The notes: a model not told the origin generated them from the sequence alone. DNA of 64,000 bases from Rhodobacterales bacterium (GCA_008107755.1 VIRH01000148.1:55419-119418), one strand, 5' to 3'; positions 46,645-55,920 are shown, numbered from the stretch's first letter. Translations and numbers: made by a program.

Positions 46645-48597
46645 TCAGCGGGACAACTCGCTTCTGTAGGTCTCCAGGATCGGATCGCCGGGATTGGCGA
46701 GAAGAGCTTTTTGCAGGCTCAACTGGGCTGCCGCCATGTCGCCTATCGCCATCCGGATCCTGACCAGCATGACCCAGGCATCGACCAATTGCGGATCCAG
46801 CCGGGCTGCCTCTTCGAAAGCGGCCAGGGCGCTCTGCGGGTTCCGCAAGACCAGCGCCGTGCCGCCGATGACCAGATGGACCTCCGGAAAGTCGGCCTTG
46901 TTCGCGAGGGATTGCTGCCATTCCGCCGTGGCGCTTGCCGTTTTGGCCGCCAGTCTGTCTGGCATGTGGGCCACCGGCGCGCCGAGAAACAGGCGGGCGG
47001 CGGCAATGCGGACGACCTTCGCAGGGTCGTCGAGCGCGGGTATCGCGCGCTGGATCCGGTCTGTCGGCACGGCCCGCTGCTGCAGCGCCAGGGCCGCCGC
47101 ACGCACCAGGGGATCGGGATCGCCGATGAGATCGGCGGCGGCGGTGGCAATTTCGGGCGTTGCGGCCGGCATCATCAGATCAAGCGCCGAGGCACGCAGG
47201 ATGCCCGGAAAACTGGTCTGGTTTGCTATCTCGAGAAGGTTGCCTGCCAAGGCCGAAGGGTTCTCGCGGGCGGGGGCGAAAACCTCGCTGAAATGCGGTC
47301 CGCGGTGTCGGCTGTCGGGAAAGCGCCTTGCAAGTTCGCCGGCGGCCCAGGAGGCCGGCTTGTCCGCGTGGCAGTCTGTGCAGGCGTTGGGTGTGCCGAG
47401 CTTGTCGGAAAGGTCAGGCCGGGGCACGCGGAACGAATGATCGCGCCGACCGTCGATGCCCATGTAGACCCTCTCGATCATGTGGCAGGAGCTGCACTGT
47501 GCCCCCGGCGTGCCTGCCTCATGGAAATGATGCGAAGGATCGTCGTAGAGCCCTGCCCGCAAGGAGGGAAACGCCTCGTTGCCGGCGGTGTTGTGGCACT
47601 GGGTGCAGGCCGCGTTGCCCTCGGCCCGAAGCTGGCCGCCGTGAGGCTCGTGGCAATTCGTGCAGCGTACGCCCTTGGCGTACATCTTCGACTGGAGGAA
47701 CGAGCCGTAGACATAGACTTCGTCCTGGATCTGCCCGTCTGCATGGTAGAGCCCTTCACGCAAGGGAGAAAGGCGATAGGCATCGTGAAACGGCGTGCCG
47801 GGCAGGGGATTGCCGTCGCCGAAAGCCTCGCGCCGGGAATGGCAGCCGGCGCATTGTTCGATTTCCCTGTTCGGTGCGCCGTCAGAAAAGCCGACCGTGA
47901 GGCCGCCTGGTCCCGTACCGGGAAAGGGGCTGCGTGAGTAGGCTTCTGCGTCCTTTGCCCAACTCACATGGGCTTCGCCCGGCCCGTGACAGGCTTCGCA
48001 GCCGACACCGATCTCGGCCTGTCGGCTGTGATAGGTGCGGGTGGCCGGATCATAGTTCTTCTCGAACCCGGTTGCGTGACATTCGGCGCAGCGCCCGTTC
48101 CAGTTCTTGTAGGTTCCGGTCCAGTGGAACCCTTCGCCCGGCGCGGCGGCATCGTCGCCGTAGAGATGATACCAGCGCTTCTTGTCCTGATCCCACACGA
48201 CATCGAAGGACTGGATACGGCCGGGAGCCGTTTCGACCAGATATTGCTGAAGAGGCGCGATGCCGTCGACGCCGATCACCTTGAACGTTTCAGGGCTCTC
48301 GGAAACGTCGGTCGTCTCAATGAAATAGTCGCCGTCCTTCCTGAAGAAACGACTGGTCCTGCCCTTGTGGGTGAAGGTCGTGTCCGAAAAATCGCCGTCG
48401 ACGGTCTCCGGCCCCGGGTCCATCCAGGCCTGCGCGTGGTGGGAGACCCGCCATGCGTCAGCCTCCTGCCGGTGACATCCCGCGCAGGTGGCCGAGCCGA
48501 CATAGTCCGGCACCGGTGAGACCGGCGGCTGCTGCGCATGCGCAGTTGCTGCCCAAAGCGGCAGGAGGAGAGCGATCAGGCACTTCAGAAACGGCAT
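46645..48597 (-). CDS. Octaheme c-type cytochrome with C-terminal TPR-like repeats
   Basis: 650 residues. The signal peptide is MPFLKCLIALLLPLWAATAH. Eight CxxCH haem sites follow: CAGCH, CAECH, CEACH, CAGCH, CTNCH, CTQCH, CSSCH and CTDCH, spread over about residues 38-405. The last third is helical repeat (HEAT-like PLVRAAALALQQRAVP, then TPR-like QSALAAFEEAARLDPQLVDA). It is probably a periplasmic electron-transfer protein. It starts 11 bases after the HAD-phosphatase gene, in the same operon as the broken sulfatase. The redox partner is unknown. Confidence 0.88.
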   Translation of the reverse strand: MPFLKCLIALLLPLWAATAHAQQPPVSPVPDYVGSATCAGCHRQEADAWRVSHHAQAWMDPGPETVDGDFSDTTFTHKGRTSRFFRKDGDYFIETTDVSESPETFKVIGVDGIAPLQQYLVETAPGRIQSFDVVWDQDKKRWYHLYGDDAAAPGEGFHWTGTYKNWNGRCAECHATGFEKNYDPATRTYHSRQAEIGVGCEACHGPGEAHVSWAKDAEAYSRSPFPGTGPGGLTVGFSDGAPNREIEQCAGCHSRREAFGDGNPLPGTPFHDAYRLSPLREGLYHADGQIQDEVYVYGSFLQSKMYAKGVRCTNCHEPHGGQLRAEGNAACTQCHNTAGNEAFPSLRAGLYDDPSHHFHEAGTPGAQCSSCHMIERVYMGIDGRRDHSFRVPRPDLSDKLGTPNACTDCHADKPASWAAGELARRFPDSRHRGPHFSEVFAPARENPSALAGNLLEIANQTSFPGILRASALDLMMPAATPEIATAAADLIGDPDPLVRAAALALQQRAVPTDRIQRAIPALDDPAKVVRIAAARLFLGAPVAHMPDRLAAKTASATAEWQQSLANKADFPEVHLVIGGTALVLRNPQSALAAFEEAARLDPQLVDAWVMLVRIRMAIGDMAAAQLSLQKALLANPGDPILETYRSELSR

Positions 48598-48608
48598 GTG
48601 GCCTTACC

Positions 48609-49613
48609 CTAATCGGCGGGAAAAATCTGCTTCCAGTCATTCTTCATGCTGATGATGTGCCAGCCTTCCTTCGAGGCATTGTCGAGGCCCTTGTCCAGCT
48701 TGCCGAAGTGGGTATCGCGATCATAGGCATATTCCCGTTCCGCGTCGTCATGGTGAACGAACATGCCGAGGCGTCCCGTCGCGCCGACGGTCGTATACTG
48801 CAGCATTTCGTAGTCGCCGTCGGAATTGCCGAATGCGGCAATCGGCTGTTTGCCGATGTGGGTCAGGATGCCGACGGGCTTGCCGGCCTTGTCATCGACG
48901 AACGCAATCTTCGGCGTCCGCATGAGGCGGGGCTCGCCATCGATCATCTTGAACTCGGTGACGATCGACGAGCCGACAACCTGTTCCGGCGGAATGCCAT
49001 AGGCCTCTTCCGTCCACGGACGCATGAATTCGATACCGCCGCCCGAAACGATGAACGTGCGAAAATCATTGTCACGCAGATACTCCAGAAGCTCGATCAT
49101 CGGCTGGTAGACGAGTTCCGTGTAGGGCCTGTCGAATTTGGGGTGTCTTGCCGTCGCGATCCACTCGGAGACGATTTTCTCGAACGCTTCCGTGCTCATG
49201 CCGGCATGGGTTGCCGCCAGGATCTCGACGATGCCCTGTTCGCCCGCCGCGCCCAGAGCTTCCATGTCGTTTTCCAGAACGGCCTGGAACGGCTGGGTCG
49301 TTTTCCATTCCGGGTGTTCGGGTGCAAGCGCCTTCACCCTGTCCAGCGCAAAGGCAAGCTGGGTGTATATGGGATGCTCGACCCACAAGGTGCCGTCATT
49401 GTCGAAGGTGGCGATGCGGTCGGCCGGTGCGACATAGCCGGAACCGCCTTCGCTCGTCACGTTTTCGACGAACGTAACGAGTGCCTGTTTGGCGGCGCCT
49501 TCGTTCCAGGAGGGCAGGGGATCGCTTTGCGCCAGTGCGGCGGTCGCCCAGACCGCCGCAAGTGTCGCAACGAGCCCGGAGGCGAACCTTGGCAGGAGCG
49601 ATTTAATGGACAC
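48609..49613 (-). CDS. Exported HAD-family phosphatase
   Basis: 334 residues. The signal peptide is LPRFASGLVATLAAVWATAA, cleaved near ALAQ. HAD motif I is IATFDNDGTLW (DxDGT with the nucleophile Asp), motif II FRTFIVSGGGIEFMRPW, the Lys region KAGKPVGILTHIGKQP, and motif IV AFGNSDGDYEMLQY. It resembles phosphoserine-phosphatase-like HAD enzymes but is periplasmic. It lies between the broken sulfatase and the cytochrome gene. A phosphate ester as substrate is likely; which one is unknown. Confidence 0.85.
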   Translation of the reverse strand: MSIKSLLPRFASGLVATLAAVWATAALAQSDPLPSWNEGAAKQALVTFVENVTSEGGSGYVAPADRIATFDNDGTLWVEHPIYTQLAFALDRVKALAPEHPEWKTTQPFQAVLENDMEALGAAGEQGIVEILAATHAGMSTEAFEKIVSEWIATARHPKFDRPYTELVYQPMIELLEYLRDNDFRTFIVSGGGIEFMRPWTEEAYGIPPEQVVGSSIVTEFKMIDGEPRLMRTPKIAFVDDKAGKPVGILTHIGKQPIAAFGNSDGDYEMLQYTTVGATGRLGMFVHHDDAEREYAYDRDTHFGKLDKGLDNASKEGWHIISMKNDWKQIFPAD

Positions 49614-49698
49614 GGAACTATCCTTTCGTTGTCAGTCTGGACAGGAGAAGCTCCGTTCCGGCTTGGCGGAACGGAGCCTTCTTTCACTGTGATCGCGA

Positions 49699-50341
49699 TC
49701 AGTTGCCGGTCGGCAATCCGATGCTGAAGCCGTCCTTTGCCAGCGCTTCCTGCACGTATTTGAACCGCTGGTACTGGGTCAGCGTTATGGGCCCGGTGTA
49801 GACCTCGCTTTGCAGTTTGCGCGGCGGATACTTGACGTAGGATTCCACCAGCTTCTTCACTTCCTCGTTGATCACCGGCAGGTACCAGGTCCGCTCGGTG
49901 AAGTTGTTCATGAACATGTCGTAGCGCTCCTGCGGATCGGCGAGCAGGTTGAAGATCTGCGGCACGGTTGCCACGTAGCTTTCCGCCCCTTTCCAGCCGA
50001 GGTTGGTGTCGACCGCGAGCCCGCCGGTGGAGGCGCCGTCATCGCCGCGCAGGTTGAAGACCGCCTTGTAACTGCCGACGCGCGCCGCGCCCCGGCGTGC
50101 AGCTTGGCTGGGCATAGAACTGGGTGAACATCATGCCGTCTTCGGCAAGCTTGTCGATGTTCGGCGTTGGCATGCCCCGGGTTTCACCGCCGAGGTAGGG
50201 GCCCGTGTCGCCGTAGCCTGTGTCATCGGAGACGATGAACAGGATATTGGGCTTCTTTTCTTCCTGCGCGATCGAGCTGGCTGCCATGGTGGTACAGGTC
50301 AGGCCCGCGACCGCCATACTGGTCAGAATTCTGGAGAACAT
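49699..50341 (-). pseudogene. Arylsulfatase remnant with internal deletion
   Basis: The N-terminal piece starts at 50341 with a signal peptide (MFSRILTSMAVAGLTCTTMA) and runs to the formylglycine site QPSCTPGR. It is then joined out of frame, near 50080-50090, to a C-terminal piece (ARVGSYKAVFNLRGDDGAST to the end at 49699) in another frame. About 300 residues of a normal sulfatase are missing between. The joint lies in a GC-only stretch (GCGCGCCGCGCC-like), which could have favoured a deletion. A functional product is not expected. Confidence 0.85.
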
Positions 50342-50379
50342 CCTTTTTGGCTCCCTTTAGGGCTGTCACAAGAGGCGAC

Positions 50380-50622
50380 CTATCCGGTCTCCCCGGTATC
50401 GTTGCTTCCGATCAGGAAGCCGGATATTTCCCGTTCGAGTTCCTCAATGATGGCCTTGTAGTCGGCTGCCTTGTTCTCATCTTCGCTCCAGCGCGCGAGG
50501 GCGCAACATGCGGTTGCGTAGTCCTCACACAGTGCCGCGAAAGCCGGGACCCTTGTCAGGAGACGGCGGACGGCGAGTTCGTCTGCGTTGAAACGATCCA
50601 TGATGAGAGCTGTGGTCGACAT
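50380..50622 (-). CDS. Small helical protein of unknown function
   Basis: 80 residues from the ATG at 50622; the frame stays open upstream, but only this part looks like protein. Helical, with ADELAVRRLLTRVPAFAALC then EDYATACCALARWSEDEN and AIIEELEREISGFL. From memory it is like the small proteins linked to sulfatase loci. The ribosome site is weak. It is the first gene of the minus-strand run (small protein, broken sulfatase, HAD, cytochrome, broken outer-membrane gene) and is divergent from the TPR protein. Confidence 0.65.
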   Translation of the reverse strand: MSTTALIMDRFNADELAVRRLLTRVPAFAALCEDYATACCALARWSEDENKAADYKAIIEELEREISGFLIGSNDTGETG

Positions 50623-50838
50623 GACAACACCGCCCGGTTGTGGATGTGTTCGGGATATCCCAACCATATGCCGTAAGGGAATCAAGTGTTTTTCAAGGTT
50701 TGAACAGGTACGAACAGGAGTCGCTACTCGTGTTGGCTGTCCTGACCGGCAAATTTCTACCCCGGGGGATGGCAGGCGCGGGACTTTCGCACTATCGTTC
50801 TTGTGAGCTTGTTTTTCGGCGAACACACGGGTATCGGA

Positions 50839-52641
50839 ATGCCGTCTGGAGTTCAGCGGGAAGTTGCACTGGAGGGGGTAGCGTTCGACTGTCCGCAGAG
50901 AGTTCGCGAGGAAGTCTCCCGTCTGTTGGACAGCGAGCAGTTTCGAGCCACGCCGAAACGGCGCGAAATGCTGAAGTTTCTGGTTTACGAGACGCTGGCG
51001 GGACGGGCGGATACGCTCAAGGGATATACGATCGGGCTTTCGGTCTTCGGGCGGGACGAGGATTTTGATCCGCAAGCCGACCCGATCGTCCGTCTGGAGG
51101 CGCGGCGTCTGCGCCACGACCTCGACAGCTATTACATTGCCGAAGGAGCCGGCAACCCGATCAGGATTTCCATCCCGAAGGGACAGTACGCTCCTAGGTT
51201 CCACGACCAGCGACAGGATCCGGCTTCCCTCGCACCCGAGGGTGGCAATACGGACGCGGACACAACACCATCCGACGGCTTGGTGATACCCGCTCAGAAG
51301 GAGACTGGGCGCCGGTACCAGCAATTGCCCTGGGCCATTGCCGCGCTGGCGACGGTGGTTGCGATCCTTGCGCTTGCCGGATGCCTCTTTCTTTTCTTGT
51401 CAGGTGACACTCCGGCACGCCCCGACGCATCGGCGCCGAGTGTCATGGTGCTGCCTTTCGAAGTCGCGTCCGTCGATCCGAAGGAGCAATTGCTGGCGGC
51501 GGGGATCTCGGATCAGATCATGACGGCGCTCAGCCTGTTTCCCGATTTCAAGATCTATCTCCCGCCGTCGCAGGATCTTTCATCCGGCAGGATCGATCCC
51601 ATCGAGGTCGGTCGCGCGGAGGGGGTTTCTTTCGTCATTTCCGGGTCGGTCGGGTCGGATCGGGGGCGGATACGGGTGAACGCCAGGCTGGTTCATGCCG
51701 AAACCAAGCGGGTCCTGTGGTCCGGCAGCTATTACCGTGCGCGCAATGCCGGCACGCTTCTCGATATAGAACACGATATCGCGGGGGAAATCGCCGGCAT
51801 CGCCGGCCAGGCCTACGGCGTCATCAAGACACAACTCGCCCAGGCTCTGCCGCGCGTCGAGGCCGCCGGCAAGGACAGCTTCGAATGCGTTCTGCGCGGC
51901 TATGTTTATCGGAGGAACTTTTCGAATGAGCTGTATCCGGTCGTCAGGGGCTGTCTTGAGGAGGCCGTGCGTCGAGACCCTGGATACGCGGAGGCGTGGG
52001 CGATGCTGGGCTGGATTTATCTGGACGGCGCGCGCTTCGGGATTGGTCAGGAGGGCAACCCCGAGCTTGCCTACGACAGGGCTCTCGATGCGGCGTCCCA
52101 CGCCCTGACGCTCGACGCCGGCAACGTTTTGGGGCTGAAGGCGATGTCCTCGATCAATCACTACATGGGCAATGTCGCCGAAGGGGAGCGATTTGCCCGA
52201 AAAGCGCTTGAACTCAACCCCTACGACCCGGACGCACAGGCGCAACTCGGCTGGCGTCTCGCCGCAGTCGGCAAAATGGGCGAGGGCATTCCTTTGCTGC
52301 GGCAGGCGATCGAGCGGACGTCCAATGCGCCGGGCTGGTATTTTCACATGATCGCCATCGATCACCTTCTCAATGGCCGCTACCCCGAGATGCTCACTGC
52401 GGCGAAGAAGGGCACGGTCGACGGCTCCAGCATCAGCTGGTGCCTGGTTGCCATCGCCCAGGCGGAACTGGGCAATCCTGCCTCTGCCGAATTGGCCCTG
52501 CGCAAGGTGGCCGAGATTTCACCAGAGCTTTACGCCGATCCGGCAAAGGTCCTTCGAAGCCATCAGGTCGAAGAGAAGACAATCGATGCGTTGCTGACGG
52601 GGCTCAAGAAGGCAGGCTGGTCTGCGCCGCAAAACGGCTGA
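50839..52641 (+). CDS. TPR signalling protein with FlgO/TolB-like domain
   Basis: 600 residues from the ATG at 50839; a GTG at 50803 is possible. Residues about 20-110 hold a conserved module of unknown function (FRATPKRREMLKFLVYETLA, PIVRLEARRLRHDLDSYY) usually found ahead of TPR regulators, possibly DNA-binding. One membrane segment (PWAIAALATVVAILALAGCL) follows. Next comes a periplasmic FlgO/TolB-N-like part (SVMVLPFEVASVDPKEQLLA, GVSFVISGSVGSDRGRIRVN) and TPR repeats (about 350-590). The plan is CadC-like: cytoplasmic regulator plus outer sensor. It probably controls the divergent sulfatase/cytochrome operon. Confidence 0.75.
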   Translation: MPSGVQREVALEGVAFDCPQRVREEVSRLLDSEQFRATPKRREMLKFLVYETLAGRADTLKGYTIGLSVFGRDEDFDPQADPIVRLEARRLRHDLDSYYIAEGAGNPIRISIPKGQYAPRFHDQRQDPASLAPEGGNTDADTTPSDGLVIPAQKETGRRYQQLPWAIAALATVVAILALAGCLFLFLSGDTPARPDASAPSVMVLPFEVASVDPKEQLLAAGISDQIMTALSLFPDFKIYLPPSQDLSSGRIDPIEVGRAEGVSFVISGSVGSDRGRIRVNARLVHAETKRVLWSGSYYRARNAGTLLDIEHDIAGEIAGIAGQAYGVIKTQLAQALPRVEAAGKDSFECVLRGYVYRRNFSNELYPVVRGCLEEAVRRDPGYAEAWAMLGWIYLDGARFGIGQEGNPELAYDRALDAASHALTLDAGNVLGLKAMSSINHYMGNVAEGERFARKALELNPYDPDAQAQLGWRLAAVGKMGEGIPLLRQAIERTSNAPGWYFHMIAIDHLLNGRYPEMLTAAKKGTVDGSSISWCLVAIAQAELGNPASAELALRKVAEISPELYADPAKVLRSHQVEEKTIDALLTGLKKAGWSAPQNG

Positions 52642-52810
52642 GTTCGCACACGTTTTCCGGCGTGGTGGTCTTTTGCCGATTGCTGCCGTATCGGTTCAGG
52701 TACGCCGCGCTCTGGCGGTCTTGCCAGTCTCCGGAAATTCAACCACTATGTGTTCCACCGCCCCGCGCGGGCCCATTTTTCGTCGGTCCCGGATGGGCCT
52801 TTCCCAAGAC

Positions 52811-54100
52811 ATGAAAGCTGTCGCGATGGTCACCGTTCCGTTTTCGATCCTGTGGCGCGAAAGCTCCGCCGAGCGGATGGAGGCTGCACCGCTGACGAGA
52901 TCTCTCGATGTCGATCTTCTGATCGTCGGGGGCGGTTTCACCGGCACGTCGGCAGCACTTGAAGGCGCCCGCCGCGGTGCGAGCGTTTGTCTGCTGGAGG
53001 CGGAAACCTTCGGACACGGCGGATCAGGGCGGAATGTCGGTCTCGTCAACGCGGGGCTCTGGCTACCGCCGGATGCGGTGATCGAGCAGATGGGCGAAGC
53101 GGCGGGAACACGCCTGAATGACGCTCTCGGAAAAGGACCGGGAGACGTCTTCTCGTTGATCGAGCGCGAAGACATCGCCTGCGAAGCCACGCGGAACGGA
53201 ACACTCCATCTTGCGCATTCTCCCGACGGGCTGAAGAACCTGGAGGACCGGTACCGACAGGGCAACCGTCACGGCGCGCCGCTTCGTCTACTGGATGCCG
53301 ACGAAACGGCCCGGCGAACCGGCACGAACGTCTTTCACGGATCGCTTCACGACCCGCGGGCCGGCACCGTGCAGCCTCTGGCCTACTGCCGTGGCCTTGC
53401 GCGGGTCGCCATCGCCCGGGGCGCGACCTTGTGCGAGCATTCGCCGGTGACGTCTCTGCAGCGGCAGAAAGACATGTGGGTCGCTGAAGCGAACGGCCAC
53501 ACTGTGCGTGCCCGCAAGGTTCTGATTGCGACCAACGCCTATCATCTCGGCATCGAAGCTCCGTTCAAGCCGGCCTTCATCCGCTTCAACTACTGCCAGT
53601 TCGCAACGACCCCGCTCTCTCCGGAGCTTCAGGCGAGGATCCTGCCGGGCGGTGAAGGGTGCTGGGACACGGCAATGGTGATGTCCTCCGTGCGGGTCGA
53701 TGCGGCCGGCCGCCTGATCATCGGCGGCATGGGCAGCCTGGAGGACCCGGGCAAGGGCTTTCACGAAAGCTGGGCACGGCGCAAGCTGCAGGCGCTTTAT
53801 CCTGAGCTTGCCGACATTGATTTCGACCACGGCTGGAGCGGCCGGATCGCGATGACAAGCGATCACATCCCCAAGGTCGTGGCCTTCGGTCCAGGCGCTT
53901 ATGCGTGCTTCGGCTATTCAGGCCGGGGGATCGCACCGGGCACCGTTTTCGGCACGGCGGCAGCCGCCGCTCTTCTGGATGAAACCGAAGCGCTGCTTCC
54001 CGTGACCCCGATCGAGAGCCATTCGGAAACATTCACGGAGGCAAAGGCGGCGTACTACGAATTGGGTGCCAAACTCGCTCATGCCGTTTCCGCCCGCTGA
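52811..54100 (+). CDS. FAD-dependent amine/amino-acid oxidase (DAO family, PuuB-like)
   Basis: 429 residues from the ATG at 52811; the frame opens at 52673, and another Met lies at codon 5. The FAD motif is DLLIVGGGFTGTSAALEGAR, then LEAETFGHGGSGRNVGLVNA, the GxSGRNxG pattern of gamma-glutamylputrescine-oxidase-like enzymes. The C-terminal FAD loop is CFGYSGRGIAPGTVFGTAAA. It probably oxidises a secondary or acylated amine with oxygen. It converges with the pip gene (27 bases), so co-regulation with the LuxR module is not shown, but an amine-derived substrate would fit. Confidence 0.82.
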   Translation: MKAVAMVTVPFSILWRESSAERMEAAPLTRSLDVDLLIVGGGFTGTSAALEGARRGASVCLLEAETFGHGGSGRNVGLVNAGLWLPPDAVIEQMGEAAGTRLNDALGKGPGDVFSLIEREDIACEATRNGTLHLAHSPDGLKNLEDRYRQGNRHGAPLRLLDADETARRTGTNVFHGSLHDPRAGTVQPLAYCRGLARVAIARGATLCEHSPVTSLQRQKDMWVAEANGHTVRARKVLIATNAYHLGIEAPFKPAFIRFNYCQFATTPLSPELQARILPGGEGCWDTAMVMSSVRVDAAGRLIIGGMGSLEDPGKGFHESWARRKLQALYPELADIDFDHGWSGRIAMTSDHIPKVVAFGPGAYACFGYSGRGIAPGTVFGTAAAAALLDETEALLPVTPIESHSETFTEAKAAYYELGAKLAHAVSAR

Positions 54101-54127
54101 CGTCGGGCGGACAACCCCGGGGACCGT

Positions 54128-55018
54128 CTAATCCAGCTTGTCGAGAAATTCGGCGACCACCGTCATGCAGGCGTCGCGTTGCTCGACATGGGGCATGTGG
54201 CTGGAGTCTTCGAAGATGGTCCAGCTGACATTCGCGATGTTGTCGGCGAAGGGCTGGACGACCTTCGGAGTTGCCTCGTCGTGGCGACCGGAGATGAGAA
54301 GGGTGGGGGTCTCGATGTTGTGGAGGCGATCGATCACGGACCAGTCCTTCAATGTCCCGATGACATGAAACTCCGTCGGGCCATTCATGGCATTGTAGAC
54401 GGTTGAATCTCCGTCCATGATCTGGAAGGTGCGCGAGACTTCAGGCGGCCATGGATCAAGCCGGCAGACGTGGCGGTTGTAGAAAACGCGTGATGCGGCC
54501 TTGTAGGCCTCGCTGTCGATCGTTCCTGCCGCTTCATGTTCCAGAAGCGTTGCCTGGACGTCCTCGGGCAGATCCTCGCGCAGACGATTGGCTTCGGCGA
54601 CCCACAGCTTCATGCTGGGGGGCGAGTTCGCGATGACGAGGCCCTTCAGACCTGAAGGTTTGCGGACCGCATGTTCACTGGACAGCATTCCGCCCCAGGA
54701 CTGGCCGATCAGAATGTAGCCGCCGCCGATCCCCAGATGATCGATGAGGTTATCCATTTCCCGCAAGAACAGATCGACGGTCCAGAAATCCTTGCCCTTG
54801 TCGGGCAGGCGCGTGGAATTGCCGTTGCCGAGCTGATCGTAGTGAATGACCGGCCGCCCGGTTTCGGCAAGGTCGGCAAAGGCGTCGACGTAATCGTGCG
54901 TGCAGCCGGGGCCGCCATGGACGACGATGACAGGCGTCTTTCCGGAGGCGAGATTTCCCGTGATCCGGTACCATGTCCGGTGGGTGTCGAAGGGAGCGTA
55001 ATTTTCGATCATCAGCAT
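54128..55018 (-). CDS. pip: Proline-iminopeptidase-type alpha/beta hydrolase (first copy)
   Basis: 296 residues, alpha/beta-hydrolase fold of the proline iminopeptidase/L-amino-acid amidase group. The oxyanion motif is VIVVHGGPGCTHDYV, the nucleophile Ser in LIGQSWGGMLSSEHAV, the acid in LLISGRHDEATP, and the His in EDSSHMPHVEQ. There is no signal peptide, so it is cytoplasmic. It would release N-terminal Pro or split small amides. It is transcribed in the same direction as the luxR gene and 134 bases downstream of it, with its own lux-box-like site between. Confidence 0.9.
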   Translation of the reverse strand: MLMIENYAPFDTHRTWYRITGNLASGKTPVIVVHGGPGCTHDYVDAFADLAETGRPVIHYDQLGNGNSTRLPDKGKDFWTVDLFLREMDNLIDHLGIGGGYILIGQSWGGMLSSEHAVRKPSGLKGLVIANSPPSMKLWVAEANRLREDLPEDVQATLLEHEAAGTIDSEAYKAASRVFYNRHVCRLDPWPPEVSRTFQIMDGDSTVYNAMNGPTEFHVIGTLKDWSVIDRLHNIETPTLLISGRHDEATPKVVQPFADNIANVSWTIFEDSSHMPHVEQRDACMTVVAEFLDKLD

Positions 55019-55093
55019 TCAGGGCCCTGCCATCTCGTGTCAAAGCGGAAAAATCGGCAAGGGCAGGGTAATGCGCCGGGCAGGCGCCGGATA

Positions 55094-55113
55094 AGCTCTC
55101 AATTCTTATAGGA
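55094..55113 (-). promoter_or_regulatory. Lux/pip-box-like element upstream of first pip
   Basis: On the minus strand it reads TCCTATAAGAATTGAGAGCT, which fits the lux-box pattern NNCT-N12-AGNN. It ends 75 bases before the pip ATG at 55018. It matches the element at 56031-56050 at 17 of 20 positions, in the same orientation relative to its gene. Confidence 0.75.
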
Positions 55114-55152
55114 ATGTCGGATCACGTCATTCAGGCCGAAGCGTCTTCAGCG

Positions 55153-55920
55153 TCAATCGTCCAGCAAGCGGTAGTGATTGGCCAGCATCACCGCGTGAAG
55201 GCGATTGCGGGCGCCGAGTTTCCTGCTGGCTGAATTGATGTGCAGGATGACGGTTGGAACGGACCGACCGATCCGGAAGGCAATCTCCTTCGCCGTCAGG
55301 CCTTCGGCCGAATACAGCAGGCATTCGCGTTCGCGCGGGGTAAGGCGCGGCACGCTGCTGCGGCGCTCGTCTTCCGACAGAAGCGGAAGGGCGTGCTCGT
55401 GGAACATCTGCCCCAGCAGGCCGAAGTCCGCCAGATGCTCGCGTGCATCGGCGACGAAATCCCGCCCGGCACCCCGCCGGATGGCGGTGAAGGTTGCCAT
55501 GTCGCCGCGCGTCCGGTGAACGGGAACCGTTACGCCGCAGGTGAGGTCCGCATCGTGAAGATAGCTGACGACAGGTGCGTGATCCTGCCGGATGAAGGAT
55601 GACAGCATCGTTCGATCCCGCTTCTGGCGATAGGACCAGATGAAGGGTGTCGTCGACCTGAGCGCCATCAGCTGCACCGGGTCTTTCTGGTAATAACCCG
55701 CCTCGCACCAGAGCGATCGCATGTCGTCGGGAACATTGCGCAGGCTGAGATGGGACGGCGTCATCAGGTTGCCGTCGAAGCAGGTTGCGACAGGGGCGTA
55801 ATCATAGATGAGGGAGGTGTAGCCGAGCGTTCCGAGAGAGGCCATCACGGCCTCGATCTTCTTGTCGAGGGACTGAGGCGCGCCGAGCAGCGCCTCCAGA
55901 TTGTCCAGCATTTCAAGCAT
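55153..55920 (-). CDS. LuxR solo of the PAB (OryR/PsoR/PipR-like) subfamily
   Basis: 255 residues from the ATG at 55920; an earlier in-frame start at 55938 adds six. The N-terminal signal-binding domain (about 5-170) has the key stretch MRSLWCEAGYYQKDPV, then TTPFIWSY. By TraR numbering from D70-P71, W85 is kept, while position 57 is Met and position 61 is Trp. These are the two changes typical of LuxR solos from plant-associated bacteria that answer plant-type compounds. The C-terminal helix-turn-helix is LTPRERECLLYSAEGLTAKE to SVPTVILHINSASRKLGARN. No luxI is present in this window. Confidence 0.9.
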   Translation of the reverse strand: MLEMLDNLEALLGAPQSLDKKIEAVMASLGTLGYTSLIYDYAPVATCFDGNLMTPSHLSLRNVPDDMRSLWCEAGYYQKDPVQLMALRSTTPFIWSYRQKRDRTMLSSFIRQDHAPVVSYLHDADLTCGVTVPVHRTRGDMATFTAIRRGAGRDFVADAREHLADFGLLGQMFHEHALPLLSEDERRSSVPRLTPRERECLLYSAEGLTAKEIAFRIGRSVPTVILHINSASRKLGARNRLHAVMLANHYRLLDD

